Shown: one piece after another, positions 17,907-28,501 of the stretch | Position numbering within the stretch: position 1 is the stretch's first letter | Layout of the letters: each line of letters opens with the position of its first letter | NCBI RefSeq assembly: GCF_014201375.1 | Contig: NZ_JACHDZ010000002.1 | Location: 124,001 to 188,000, forward strand | Reading direction: 5' to 3' | Origin: Tunturiibacter empetritectus | Lineage (GTDB): Bacteria > Acidobacteriota > Terriglobia > Terriglobales > Acidobacteriaceae | DNA: 64,000 nt | Notes under the pieces: generated by a model | Told to the model about the DNA's origin: nothing | The model's database searches: none | What the model saw: the letters and a program-made list of their open reading frames with translations, nothing else | Translations under genes and position numbers: made by a program

Positions 17907-18956
17907 ATGCGCCGATGCATCCTTCCTGCCACTATTCTCCTTGTTAGCTTCCTCTCTCTGCCTGTTCTGGGCGAACAACCCTCCGCAGACTACAAATCAA
18001 ATCCAAAGTTCCAATCTGCGATCACCGAAGGCAAACAACTCGCGCAGCACCGGCAGCTCTCCTTCGCGCTTGACGCCTACAAAAAAGCCAACAAAATTGC
18101 AGACGGAAAAGACATCGATACCCTCAACGAAATCTTCGCCCTGCAGATCCAAACTGGCAGGTATAAGGATGCAGTCTCCTCTGCCTCTTCGCTTGAGTCC
18201 GCCGCAACCACGCCCGCGCTCAAGTCCCGAGCCGAGGTCAATCACGGCTACACCCTCTTTCTCCAGGCCGGTGACAAACACAAACCCGAACTCATGCACG
18301 CAGCAGACGTAGAGCTAAAGGCTGCTCTCGTCGACAATCCCCAAAACGCCAGCGCCTTTTATCTCGACGGCAAAATCCTCGCGTATCTCGGCAACATGGA
18401 TGCGGCCCGCGACCAGTTCAAAGGCTGCCTCACTTGCATCAGCCCGAAGGACCCCAGTTATCTTCGCGCCCAGCATTTTGCCGACGACCCAGCTCTCGTC
18501 CTACACAAGATGGCCCCTGCCTTCGAGGTCACCGCGCTCGACGGTTCGAAGTTCAACCTCGACGCCATGGGCGGTCGCGTCGTCCTCATCGACTTCTGGG
18601 CCACATGGTGCGGCCCATGCAACGAGGAGCTTCCGCACGTCAAGAAGATAGCAAAAGAGTTCGCCGGACAGCCCTTGGTTATCATCAGCGTCAGCTGGGA
18701 CTCCGACGAGACCAAGTGGAAGAACTTCATCAACAAGAACGAGATGACCTGGGTCCAGTACCGTGATGCCGATCACTCTCTCAGCAGAGAATTCGGCGTC
18801 GAATCCATCCCTCATTACTTCACCATCGACTCAGACGGCGTCCTCACTGCGGAGATGCTCGGCTCAGGCTCCGATGTAGAGGGAAAACTCAAAAAACTCA
18901 TCGCCCGCGCGAAATCGGCTCCGCAGCCACAAACCGCAAGCCATTCGGGAAACTAG
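17907..18956 (+). CDS. Exported TlpA/ResA-type thioredoxin with N-terminal TPR-like region
   Basis: 349-residue periplasmic protein. Signal peptide (ILPATILLVSFLSLPVLGEQ), then ~170 residues of helical TPR-like repeats, then a TlpA-like thioredoxin domain with the redox motif WATWCGPCNEELPHV (Cys235, Cys238) and the cis-Pro loop VESIPHYFTIDSDG. It would reduce or transfer electrons to periplasmic thiols or act as a chaperone-type reductase. The ATG at 17907 is preferred over a TTG at 17844 because it puts the signal peptide at the N-terminus and has CGGAG upstream. Confidence 0.85.
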   Translation: MRRCILPATILLVSFLSLPVLGEQPSADYKSNPKFQSAITEGKQLAQHRQLSFALDAYKKANKIADGKDIDTLNEIFALQIQTGRYKDAVSSASSLESAATTPALKSRAEVNHGYTLFLQAGDKHKPELMHAADVELKAALVDNPQNASAFYLDGKILAYLGNMDAARDQFKGCLTCISPKDPSYLRAQHFADDPALVLHKMAPAFEVTALDGSKFNLDAMGGRVVLIDFWATWCGPCNEELPHVKKIAKEFAGQPLVIISVSWDSDETKWKNFINKNEMTWVQYRDADHSLSREFGVESIPHYFTIDSDGVLTAEMLGSGSDVEGKLKKLIARAKSAPQPQTASHSGN

Positions 18957-19029
18957 AGATAAGTGCTTTAGCAACGCCGTCGAGTTGCGAATCTCCCCAC
19001 ATCCCGATAGCATCCAAACTAAGAACGCC

Positions 19030-19215
19030 GGCCTGCAAAGCAGGTACGCGAACAACGCTGGTTGAACCAACATTCATTGAACAGGGGCCTGGCTCGTAGA
19101 CATGGTTCGGTGTGCAGTCCTCCAGTCAGGAACGCCTAAAGAGCCACGGCAGGGTCCCGCCGTCTTAGGACGGGTTCACCAGCGCTTCGACGTACGGCCC
19201 AGTGGGTCGGTCTTC
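19030..19215 (+). ncRNA. ssrS: 6S RNA candidate
   Basis: A long hairpin with the layout of 6S RNA: outer stem AACGCTGGTTGAACC (19054-19068) pairs with GGTTCACCAGCGCTT (19173-19187), flanked by GTACG/CGTAC (19044-19048 with 19191-19195). Inside, TGGCTC pairs with GAGCCA, and a terminal hairpin TCCT-CCAGTC-AGGA is followed by ACGCCTAAAG, resembling the apical part of E. coli 6S (terminal stem then AAGCCTTAAA). 6S mimics an open promoter and binds the housekeeping RNA polymerase holoenzyme. The 1.3 kb distance to zapA supports the call. Ends are approximate. Confidence 0.62.
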
Positions 19216-19239
19216 TTCTCTTGAAACCCGTCCCAGACG

Positions 19240-19414
19240 TACGCATTTAAAATGAAGCCACTATTTGGGGTTGCAAGCAGTCGTAATTGCCGCTGCCGTT
19301 GCCTGTCCTTTTGTTTGTCATCCCGTAGGGATCTGCGGTTGTCCTTGCATTGCGTGCTCTTCTAATCCGTATTCGCAACACCTCCTGAATTAGAACTTTG
19401 AGTTCGCCCAGAAC
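19240..19414. repeat. Intergenic tail with dispersed repeat words
   Basis: GCCGCTGCCGTTGCCTGTCC and GTTTGTCATCCCGTAGGGAT (19287-19332) are a unit whose relatives occur near 6550, 10279 and 22690. No gene is seen between the RNA and the GTG start at 19415. Confidence 0.45.
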
Positions 19415-20164
19415 GTGCACCCCTACCTCCTCCACTCCGGCCATCTCCTCCTCCCCACCTTCGGCGTCCTCGCCGCCCTTGGCCTCATGGCCGCGCTCTC
19501 TCTCAGCCTGCGCACCGCCGCCCTCGTCGGTCTTAACTCCGACAGCCTCTGGAACGCCGGCCTCTTCACCCTCCTCTCCGCCTTCGCACTCTCCCGCATC
19601 CTTCTGATCGCCACCAATCTCCACAACTTCCTCGCCTACCCCATCCTTCTACTCACCGTACCCTCCCTCACCTCCACCGGAATCCTCCTCACTCTTCTCG
19701 CCACCCTGCTCTATCTCCGCATCCGCAACCTCCCGCTCCTCGACACCCTCGACGCCTGGAGTCCCCCCGCCTCGCTCATCTGGGCCTTCCTCGCCCTCGG
19801 CCACTTCTCCGAAGGCAGCGACGCCGGCCTCCCCACCACCCTCTCCTGGGGCCTCCGCATCCCGCCTAGCCACACCCGCCTCCACGCCGTCGCACTCTAC
19901 GCCGCCATCATCGCCGCAATCCTCACCCTGCTCCTCCTCCGTCAACTCAAACACCGCCGCCAACCCGGAGAAACCGTCGCCCTGGCCCTGGCCTCCGCAG
20001 GCACCCTCCAGTTCCTTCTAACCTTCTTCCGCCAGCCCTACCCCTACACCACCAGCACCCTCTACACCGCGCTCGACCCCATCCAATGGATCTCCCTCGG
20101 TATGATCGTTGTAGCAGTCGTCCTCGTACTGTTGCCAGGAAAGCTGGTCACCCATGCCGTCTAA
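19415..20164 (+). CDS. Lgt-like membrane protein (divergent prolipoprotein diacylglyceryl transferase family)
   Basis: 249 residues, about seven hydrophobic segments in the order of Lgt (HLLLPTFGVLAALGLMAALS at the start; FTLLSAFALSRILLIATNL; a final ISLGMIVVAVVLVLLPGKL). The hallmark catalytic boxes of Lgt are not recognisable: the HGGLIG segment is replaced by VPSLTSTGILLTLL, and the GRxGNFxNGE box by LALGHFSEGSDAGLPTTLSW, which keeps only part of the pattern. It may be a substrate-shifted or inactive paralogue; a full lgt would be expected elsewhere. The GTG start fits the N-terminal alignment. It overlaps rluD by 11 bp. Confidence 0.65.
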   Translation: MHPYLLHSGHLLLPTFGVLAALGLMAALSLSLRTAALVGLNSDSLWNAGLFTLLSAFALSRILLIATNLHNFLAYPILLLTVPSLTSTGILLTLLATLLYLRIRNLPLLDTLDAWSPPASLIWAFLALGHFSEGSDAGLPTTLSWGLRIPPSHTRLHAVALYAAIIAAILTLLLLRQLKHRRQPGETVALALASAGTLQFLLTFFRQPYPYTTSTLYTALDPIQWISLGMIVVAVVLVLLPGKLVTHAV

Positions 20165-21266
20165 GAACATGCTCCCCAAGGGCCAGCGCCGCCGCACCGT
20201 AAAACCCGAGTACCGCGCCACCCGCGGCGTAGAAGAGACTGCCGCGCCACCCGTCCCGGTCCTCGAATTCGACGAAGCCGAGGACTCCGATGCAGTCCGC
20301 ACCTTCCTCGCCGACCCCGCCGCCGCCAACCTCCGCCTCGATCTCTACCTCGCCCAGGCCCTCCCCGACATCTCCCGCGCCCGCGTCCAGCTCCTCATCG
20401 AAGCTGGCCAGGTCCGCGTCGACGGCAACCCCGCCAAGCCCAAACAAAAGCTCCACGGCGGTGAATCCATCGAGATCGAAGGCTCGCCCCAGCCCGCACC
20501 CCTCCACGCCGTCCCCGAAGACATCCCCCTCCATATCCTCCACGAAGACAAGTACCTCGCCGTCATCAACAAGCCCGCCGGCATGATGGTCCACGCCGGA
20601 GCCGGCACCACGGACGACGCCCGCAACCGCGGCACCCTCGTCAACGCTCTCCTCTTCCACTTCGCCAAGCTCTCCGACGTCGGCGGCGACCTCCGCCCGG
20701 GCATCGTCCATCGCCTCGACAAGCTCACCAGCGGCCTCATCCTCGTCGCCAAAGACGACAGCACCCACCGCAAGTTAGGCGACATGTTCTCCCGCCGCCA
20801 GGTCACCAAAACCTACGTAGCCCTCCTCCACGGCCACATCAAAAAAGACGACACCACCGTCAACCTCCCCATCGCCCGCGACCTCATCCGCCGCACCCGC
20901 ATGACCACTCGCCGCGCCGATGGCCGCACCGCCGTCTCCCACTTCCACGTCCTCGAACGTCTTGCCACCCCCTACGTCCCGTTCACCTTGGTCGAGGTCC
21001 GCATCGAAACCGGCCGCACCCACCAGATCCGCGTCCACGCCCAATCCCTCGGCCATCCCGTCGTCGGCGACACGCTCTACGGAGCACCGCACCTCATCCC
21101 CGGCCTAGCCCCCGCCCTCAACCTCGAGCGAAACTTCCTCCACGCCGCGCATCTCTCCTTCACCCACCCGCAGACCGGTAAACCGATGGATCTCGCCGCA
21201 CCCCTCCCTGTCGAACTAGAGACGTTTTTGCAAGCAATTCGCACCAATTCGTCCACAATTGAGTAG
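20154..21266 (+). CDS. RluD-family 23S rRNA pseudouridine synthase
   Basis: 370 residues. A basic ~45-residue N-terminal tail precedes the S4 RNA-binding domain (LRLDLYLAQALPDISRARVQ, then VRVDGNPAKP), then the pseudouridine synthase core with the catalytic Asp189 in GIVHRLDKLTSGLILVAKD and the motif III segment ETGRTHQIRVHAQSLGHPVVGD. Closest to RluD/RluC, which modify 23S rRNA; exact target sites cannot be read. Translationally coupled to the Lgt-like gene by overlap. Confidence 0.93.
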   Translation: MPSKNMLPKGQRRRTVKPEYRATRGVEETAAPPVPVLEFDEAEDSDAVRTFLADPAAANLRLDLYLAQALPDISRARVQLLIEAGQVRVDGNPAKPKQKLHGGESIEIEGSPQPAPLHAVPEDIPLHILHEDKYLAVINKPAGMMVHAGAGTTDDARNRGTLVNALLFHFAKLSDVGGDLRPGIVHRLDKLTSGLILVAKDDSTHRKLGDMFSRRQVTKTYVALLHGHIKKDDTTVNLPIARDLIRRTRMTTRRADGRTAVSHFHVLERLATPYVPFTLVEVRIETGRTHQIRVHAQSLGHPVVGDTLYGAPHLIPGLAPALNLERNFLHAAHLSFTHPQTGKPMDLAAPLPVELETFLQAIRTNSSTIE

Positions 21267-21294
21267 AATCATCCGAGTGACCGCCCCCAACCGA

Positions 21295-22563
21295 ATGAAC
21301 CACGCCTCAAGGGTTAAACTCCCCGTGTTTTTACGATCCGCCCTGCTCCTCCTCCTCCTCGCCGCCCCGTCTCTCCATGCGCAGACTACGCTGACTCAAA
21401 GGCCCAACTGGCTACACCGCCTCTTCGTCTCCTCCAGCGACTCCGCCGCCCCATCCTCCGCTGAAGTCGCCCAGTCTGCGACCACACCAGCACCCGCATC
21501 AACACCAGCACCCTCATCCACACCAGCGCCCGCATCCACATCGGTGCCAGCGTCAGCGACACCAACCCCGGCAGCCCAGAGTCCGCAGCCGCCCCCCTCT
21601 TCGCTCCAGCCCGCGGCGACTGCAACCCAGACTCCCGCGACCCAAACCCCCGCAACCACAACGCCAACCCAGACCCCAGGTCAGGCCACCCCACCCGCTG
21701 CCGACACCCCCCAGGACCAGCCCGTCGAGACCCTCAGGGTTCAGGTCAACGAAGTCAATCTCATCTTCACCGTTACCGACAAGCACGGAAAGTTCATCAC
21801 AGGCCTCAAGCGCGAAAACTTCGGCCTCCTCGACGACGGCCGTCCTCCCACCGCCGTCCTCCGCTTCACCCAGCAAACCAATCTCCCCCTGCGCGTCGGC
21901 ATCATGCTCGACACCTCAAGCTCCATCCGCCAGCGCTTTCAGTTCGAGCAGGACTCCGCCATTGAGTTCCTCCTCCAGATCCTGCACCTCAACGACCGCG
22001 CCTTCGTCGAGGGCTTCGACATCGAAACCGACGTCGCCCAGGACTTCACCAACAACGTCGATCTCCTCAACCAGGGCATCCGCAAGCTCCGCCCCGGCGG
22101 CGGTACCGCCCTCTTCGACGCCCTCTACAAGACCTGCAAAGACCAGATGCTCCCGCTGCAAGAGACCGGAGCCGTCCGCCGCGCCCTCATCCTCGTCTCC
22201 GACGGCGACGACAACTACTCCCGCGTCCAGGAATCCGACGCCATCAAGATGTGCCAGCGCGCCGACACCATCGTCTACACCATCAGCACCAACATCAGCC
22301 CCAGCAAAGACAAGGGCGACGACGTCCTCAAAGCCATCTCCGACGCCACCGGCGGCCAGGCCTTCTACCCCACCAAGCTCGAAGACGTAGCCATCGGTTT
22401 CCGCAACATCGAAGAGGAGCTGCGCAGCCAGTACCACCTCGTCTACCGCCCCGCCGATCTCCGCATGGACGGCTCCTTCCGCACTATCTACCTCCAGGCC
22501 AACGACCCCCGCTTCAAGGTCCGCGCCCAGAAGGGCTACTTCTCCCCCCGCCCACCCCAATAG
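21295..22563 (+). CDS. Secreted VWFA-related (acidobacterial) protein
   Basis: 422 residues. Signal peptide (LRSALLLLLLAAPSLHAQ), a long Pro/Ala/Thr-rich linker with repeated PAPAST/PTQTP units (about residues 55-135), a beta domain (VNEVNLIFTVTDKHGKFITG) and then a von Willebrand A domain with an intact MIDAS: DTSSS, and FDALYKT/SDGDD segments. This matches the 'VWFA-related domain' family expanded in Acidobacteria, thought to mediate metal-dependent adhesion outside the cytoplasm. No good ribosome-binding site decides between the ATG at 21295 and a GTG at 21277. Confidence 0.85.
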   Translation: MNHASRVKLPVFLRSALLLLLLAAPSLHAQTTLTQRPNWLHRLFVSSSDSAAPSSAEVAQSATTPAPASTPAPSSTPAPASTSVPASATPTPAAQSPQPPPSSLQPAATATQTPATQTPATTTPTQTPGQATPPAADTPQDQPVETLRVQVNEVNLIFTVTDKHGKFITGLKRENFGLLDDGRPPTAVLRFTQQTNLPLRVGIMLDTSSSIRQRFQFEQDSAIEFLLQILHLNDRAFVEGFDIETDVAQDFTNNVDLLNQGIRKLRPGGGTALFDALYKTCKDQMLPLQETGAVRRALILVSDGDDNYSRVQESDAIKMCQRADTIVYTISTNISPSKDKGDDVLKAISDATGGQAFYPTKLEDVAIGFRNIEEELRSQYHLVYRPADLRMDGSFRTIYLQANDPRFKVRAQKGYFSPRPPQ

Positions 22564-22638
22564 GCCTTCTCACCGCAGACCCAAACCGTCGCCGTCGCGG
22601 TTGCCTTTGTCCTATCTCACTCTCTCCACGAAAAGTGC

Positions 22639-22702
22639 GTCATCTCGACCGAAGCAGCTCACAGTCTCATCGGGAGCTGCGCAGTGGAGAGACCCCCGCA
22701 TT
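22639..22702. repeat. Dispersed repeat C, intergenic copy
   Basis: GTCATCTCGACCGAAGCAGC, then a hairpin (GCAGCTC...GAGCTGC) and GGAGAGACCCCCGCATTTG. Same unit as in pheT insert 2. The surrounding 22564-22835 holds no gene; 22590-22620 and 22703-22730 carry 'GTTGCC' tail words. Confidence 0.75.
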
Positions 22703-22835
22703 TGTCTTTGCTGTTGCCCGTTCTGCAATAGCTAAAAAGCCGGAAGACTTGCGCGCCCACCCCAACAAGCAAATAATAGTGCACCGGGGAGAACTCCCCA
22801 CCGAAATCCGGGTCCAATCAATCAGGGAGACATCC

Positions 22836-23432
22836 ATGAAACTGCGTCCCGTCCTATTCACTCTCGCCCTCTTTACCGCAGTGGCTATCGCGCAACCACC
22901 CGGCCCGCCACCCGCCGGTCCACCGCCCCCGCCGCTCGACCTCCACGGCGCGCTCATGAACCTCGCCGACCAGCCCGCCACCCACACCTCCTTCAGCTTC
23001 GACCGCAGCATGATTCAGATCGCGCAGAATCTCCTCGAGTCCAACGGCCTCGACGCCAACCGCGCTCCCGCCGCCCTCACCGGCATCTCGATCGACAACT
23101 ACCGTTATCCCCGCCCGGCCTTCTACACCCCTGAGGCCATGGACGCCATCATCGCCTCCTACAACGCCGCCGGCTGGAAGCATCTCGTCAACGCCAACCA
23201 GAACTCCGCCAACACCGCCCAGCCCCGCAACACTGTCACCGATCTCTGGCTCCACTTCGCCGGCGCGGACATCACCGGAGTCACCGTCATCAACCGCTCT
23301 GCGCGCGATATGAGCGTCATCCAGATCGCGTGCGAGCTTCGTCCACTCGACCTCGTCCATCTCAGTGGACACTTCGGCATCCCCAGGGTCGACCCTGGAG
23401 CCGTAATGGTCCCCGCGCCCCCAGGCCGCTAA
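22836..23432 (+). CDS. Secreted protein of unknown function
   Basis: 198 residues. Signal peptide (PVLFTLALFTAVAIAQ), then a Pro-rich stretch PPGPPPAGPPPPP, and a globular domain of ~160 residues (ALMNLADQPATHTSFSFDRS; DNYRYPRPAFYTPEAMDAII; VTDLWLHFAGADITGVTVIN). I do not recognise the family. The distribution of amphipathic helices and a final beta section suggests a small folded periplasmic domain. GGGAGA precedes the ATG. Its TAA stop is the first three bases of a dispersed repeat element. Confidence 0.7.
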   Translation: MKLRPVLFTLALFTAVAIAQPPGPPPAGPPPPPLDLHGALMNLADQPATHTSFSFDRSMIQIAQNLLESNGLDANRAPAALTGISIDNYRYPRPAFYTPEAMDAIIASYNAAGWKHLVNANQNSANTAQPRNTVTDLWLHFAGADITGVTVINRSARDMSVIQIACELRPLDLVHLSGHFGIPRVDPGAVMVPAPPGR

Positions 23433-23583
23433 GTCACTTCGTGACGTGTTTACCCCTTCGGTTGGCACTCCCGTTGGTCGCGAAGAAAGATCTTGTGCCG
23501 ACCATCGGGAGGCCTGGGGCGAAGCCGGTATACAAGTCACGAAGTGAACGCCCCACGCGCAGTGGGCCCGTCCGGCAGGACAG
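23430..23583. repeat. Dispersed repeat A, inverted composite copy
   Basis: Two copies face each other. 23430-23515 is the reverse complement of the interior of the element at 16649-16829 (AAGTCACTTCGTGAC, CCTTCGGTTGGCACTCCCGT). 23527-23583 is a direct copy of its right end (GTATACAAGTCACGAAGTGA ... GGGCCCGTCCGGCAGGACAG). It begins exactly at the stop codon of the preceding gene and ends 42 bp before the next start. Confidence 0.75.
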
Positions 23584-23624
23584 TCCCCGGACAGCATAGG
23601 TTATCTTGGGTTTAGCGAACACCC

Positions 23625-26312
23625 ATGCCCACCCGCCCCCACCTGGCCGTACTCCTTGACGACTTCCGTCGCTTCGGCCACCAGACAGCCATCGTCCAGT
23701 ACACCGGCAACCGCCGCAAGGCGACCACCTACGAACAGATCGCAACCCGAGCCGGACGCTTCGCCGCACTCCTGGCCTCCCACAACCTCCAGCCGGGCGA
23801 CCGCCTCATCCTCTGGGCGCAGAACAGCGCCGAGTGGGTCGCCGCCTTCTACGGCTGTATCCTGCGCGGAGTCATAGCCGTCCCACTCGACGCCTACGGC
23901 ACCCCCGACTTCGCTGCCCGCGTAGCGGCAGACGTAAAGCCACCCCTCATAGTCGGCGACGCCACCCTTCTCCAAACCCTGAACAACGACTTCCCACGTC
24001 TCGCCTTCGAAGACTGGCCCACCACGCTACCAACCAACCAAGCCCCTCCCATCCCCACCCTCACCCACGACACACCCCTCCAGATACTCTTCACCTCCGG
24101 CACCACCGGCGACCCCAAAGGCATCGTCCACACCCACGGCAACATCCTCGCCAGCTTCGAACCCATCCGCCACGCCGCCCAGCCCTACCTCTGCTACGAG
24201 CGCATCGTCCACCCCCTGCGCTTCCTCCACACCCTCCCCCTCAGCCACGTCTTCGGCCAGATGATGGGTCTCTGGGTCCCCTCCATCTTCGCCGCCGAGG
24301 TTCACTTCGAATCCCGCCTCACCGCCCCGCGCCTCATCGAAACCATCCACCGCGAACGCATCTCCGTCCTCGCCGGAGTTCCCCGAGTCCTCGCCCTCCT
24401 CAAAACCCACCTGGAAACCGAACACCCAAACCTGACTCAGCGCATCGAAGCCGCCCAAGGCATCTCCGCGTTCAAACGTTGGGTCCGCTTCCGCGACATC
24501 CACTCCCTCTTCGGCTTCAAATACTGGGCCTTCGTCACCGGCGGCGGCGCCCTCCCCGCACCCATCGAGCAGTTCTGGAACGCCCTCGGCTTCGTCCTCG
24601 TCCAGGGCTACGGCATGACCGAGACCTCCGCCCTCATCACCCTCAACCACCCCTTCAAGGTCGCTCGCGGCACCATGGGCAAGCCCCTCCCCGGTCGCGA
24701 CGTCAAAATCCAGCCCGACGGCGAAGTCCTCGTCCGCGGCCCCATGATCTCCCCCGCCACCTGGTCCGGCGGCGCCCTCCAACCCCGCACCGGCGAGTGG
24801 CTCGCCACCGGCGACCTCGCCGAAGCCCAGCCCACCGGCGAGCTCCGCTTCCTCGGCCGCAAGAGCGAGACCATCGTCACCGCCACCGGCGTCAACCTCC
24901 ACCCCGAAGACCTCGAAGCCGCCTTCGAGCCAGAGCCCGAGGTCACAGCCTGCGCCGTAGTCCCCATCGACACCCCCACCGGCCCCGAACCCTGCGCTAT
25001 CCTCGCCCTCCGCGCCGCACCCGACCACGCCCCCGCCATTCTGCAACGTGCCAACACCCGCCTCGCCGAGTTCCAGCGCATTCGCCGCCAGGCCGTCTGG
25101 CCCGAGCCCGACCTTCCCCGCACCTCCACCGGCAAGATCAAACGCGCAGCCGTAGCCAATTGGCTGGCCAGCAGGGAAGCCAACAACGGAAGAGCCGCTG
25201 CCGCAGCTGGTACCGACTGGCTCCTAACCCTCATCACTCAAATCACCGGCGAAGGCCTACCCACCGAGCCGTCCCAAAATCCCGTAGCCAAAGATCAAGA
25301 CCTCCGCCTGGCCGAAGACCTCCGCCTCGACAGCCTCGGCCGCATACAGCTCCAAGAGGCGCTCGAAGACAAGCTCGGCATAGCGTTTCCTCAAGAGCAA
25401 TACGACAAGGTAGAGACGCTCATCGAGCTACGCCAACTCATAGCGAACTCTGGCAACAGAGGGGTCTCCGAAGATCAATCGCTCCCGCATCCGGAACACC
25501 CCGAATTCGCTGAAACCGCCGACCTCACCGCGCAAACAAAAAGGCCACAGGCGACCCAACAGCACGGAACCCAAATCCCGCCAGGGGCAACACAATATAT
25601 CTATCCTCACTGGCCCTGGCTGTCACTCATCCGCTGGATTCGTGCCGTCTTCATCGAGTGCGTAGAGCAACCGCTTGTCTGGCTGCTGGCTGCGCCCCGC
25701 GTCGCCTTTCCCTCTCCGGGGACAACAGAAACAATCAAAACAACCGAACCCCTCCTGATCATCGCCAACCACGTCACCGCCTACGATCTCCCCCTCCTCC
25801 TCTACGCCCTCCCGCGCCCCATCCGCCGCCGCACCGCCGTCGCCATGTCCGGCGAGATGCTCGAAGACTTCCGCCACGCCCGCAACCAGCAGCCCCTTTG
25901 GCTCAACCCCCTCGGCCCACCCACCTGGCTCCTCCTCACCGCGCTCTTCAACGTCTTTCCCCTCCCCCGCCTGCGCGACTTCCAGCGCAGCTTCGCCCAC
26001 GCCGGCAACGCCCTCGACCACGGCTTCCACGTCGTCGTCTTCCCCGAAGGCACCCGCTCCCCCGAAGGCACCCTCGCCCCCTTCCGACCCGGAATCGGCC
26101 TCCTTGTAAAGCAATCCCAGACGGCAGTCCTGCCCATGGCCCTCCAGGGCTTAGGCGAACTCAAGACCCGCCGCCGCCCATGGTTCCGCTCCGGCACCCT
26201 CCAGATCCATATGGGTCAACCCATCCGCTTCACCCCAGACGCCACCGAAGCCGCCATCACCGCCCGCCTCCACGCCGAGGTAGAAACGCTCCTCGCAAAA
26301 AATCAACTATAA
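23625..26312 (+). CDS. Acyl-CoA/ACP synthetase - carrier - PlsC acyltransferase fusion
   Basis: 895 residues in three parts. (1) AMP-forming acyl ligase, about 1-515, with LFTSGTTGDPKGIVHTHGN near 155 and the adenylate motif GYGMTETSALITL, then TGDLAEA. (2) Phosphopantetheine carrier domain, about 525-610, with DLRLDSLGRIQLQEAL (modifiable Ser570). (3) PlsC-type acyltransferase, about 690-890, with NHVTAYD (His716, Asp721) and FPEGTRSPEGTLAPF. It resembles Aas-type acyl-ACP synthetase/lysophospholipid acyltransferase but with the order reversed and a built-in carrier. Expected role: activate a free fatty acid, hold it on the carrier and pass it to a lysophospholipid or other acceptor. The acceptor is inference. 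Confidence 0.88.
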   Translation: MPTRPHLAVLLDDFRRFGHQTAIVQYTGNRRKATTYEQIATRAGRFAALLASHNLQPGDRLILWAQNSAEWVAAFYGCILRGVIAVPLDAYGTPDFAARVAADVKPPLIVGDATLLQTLNNDFPRLAFEDWPTTLPTNQAPPIPTLTHDTPLQILFTSGTTGDPKGIVHTHGNILASFEPIRHAAQPYLCYERIVHPLRFLHTLPLSHVFGQMMGLWVPSIFAAEVHFESRLTAPRLIETIHRERISVLAGVPRVLALLKTHLETEHPNLTQRIEAAQGISAFKRWVRFRDIHSLFGFKYWAFVTGGGALPAPIEQFWNALGFVLVQGYGMTETSALITLNHPFKVARGTMGKPLPGRDVKIQPDGEVLVRGPMISPATWSGGALQPRTGEWLATGDLAEAQPTGELRFLGRKSETIVTATGVNLHPEDLEAAFEPEPEVTACAVVPIDTPTGPEPCAILALRAAPDHAPAILQRANTRLAEFQRIRRQAVWPEPDLPRTSTGKIKRAAVANWLASREANNGRAAAAAGTDWLLTLITQITGEGLPTEPSQNPVAKDQDLRLAEDLRLDSLGRIQLQEALEDKLGIAFPQEQYDKVETLIELRQLIANSGNRGVSEDQSLPHPEHPEFAETADLTAQTKRPQATQQHGTQIPPGATQYIYPHWPWLSLIRWIRAVFIECVEQPLVWLLAAPRVAFPSPGTTETIKTTEPLLIIANHVTAYDLPLLLYALPRPIRRRTAVAMSGEMLEDFRHARNQQPLWLNPLGPPTWLLLTALFNVFPLPRLRDFQRSFAHAGNALDHGFHVVVFPEGTRSPEGTLAPFRPGIGLLVKQSQTAVLPMALQGLGELKTRRRPWFRSGTLQIHMGQPIRFTPDATEAAITARLHAEVETLLAKNQL

Positions 26313-26421
26313 GGTTGTCGCTCCGTCAGAGAGGACTGGTCGAAGGTCGCGACTATCCCATAGTGCGCAGATCGTCGCATAATGTCTTGGCGCATTGTCG
26401 GACCGGGCATAGGAGTTGCGA

Positions 26422-27978
<1,557 letters not shown>

Positions 27979-28089
27979 CCGATCAACCAGAACACGGTCG
28001 ATCGAAGTTGTTTGCGTGTCGTTAAAAATGAATCGCCGAGGTAGACCACGAGGCGCCCTCGCAGGCGTCTCCGATACTACGAAACATGC

Positions 28090-28500
28090 CTATCTGGAAG
28101 CCGTGTCGCTTCCGATAGCAGCCGGTAGCGGCGCACCTTGCAGTGTTACGAACCTCTGAGGTTCACAACAGGCTTGCCCCAACCGCACAAGGTCAGCTTG
28201 CATGTTCCGGTCTGTCTCGAATGATTTGAACGTCGCGTCGAGAATTGAGGCTGCTCTCGCGTCCTCAGGCCGCTCGATACGGTAATGCATCCACTTGCCA
28301 TCGCGACGGGCCTCAACGATTCCCGCACGTCGTAGATACGCTAGATGACGAGATATCTTAGGCTGCCCCAGCTTCAAAATCTCCACAAAGTAGCAGACGC
28401 ACACCTCACGTCCATCCATCAGATTCAACAAGCGTAATCGCGTCGGGTCTGCGAGAGCCGCGAATAAAGCAACCAAGTCGAATTTCACCGTCCGTCTCAT
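28090..28500 (-). CDS. arsR: ArsR-family arsenic-responsive repressor
   Basis: 136-residue winged-helix repressor: FAALADPTRLRLLNLMDGRE, metal-site CVCYF (Cys pair in the alpha-3 region, as in arsenite-sensing ArsR), LGQPKISRHLAYLRRAGIV recognition helix, and a wing DGKWMHYRI. A third Cys pair (ACCEPQRF) is near the C-terminus. Binding of As(III) would release the operator. It is divergent from arsM-arsC-aqpS. The start at 28500 sits only 6 bp from a TATACT (plus 28507-28512) that can serve as its -10, so its message is probably leaderless. Confidence 0.88.
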   Translation of the reverse strand: MRRTVKFDLVALFAALADPTRLRLLNLMDGREVCVCYFVEILKLGQPKISRHLAYLRRAGIVEARRDGKWMHYRIERPEDARAASILDATFKSFETDRNMQADLVRLGQACCEPQRFVTLQGAPLPAAIGSDTASR

Positions 28501-28501
28501 C

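Noticed and set aside
23834-25513. Long Arg/Pro/His-rich plus-strand frame
   Set aside because: Shadow of the acyl-ligase gene; no domain and improbable composition.
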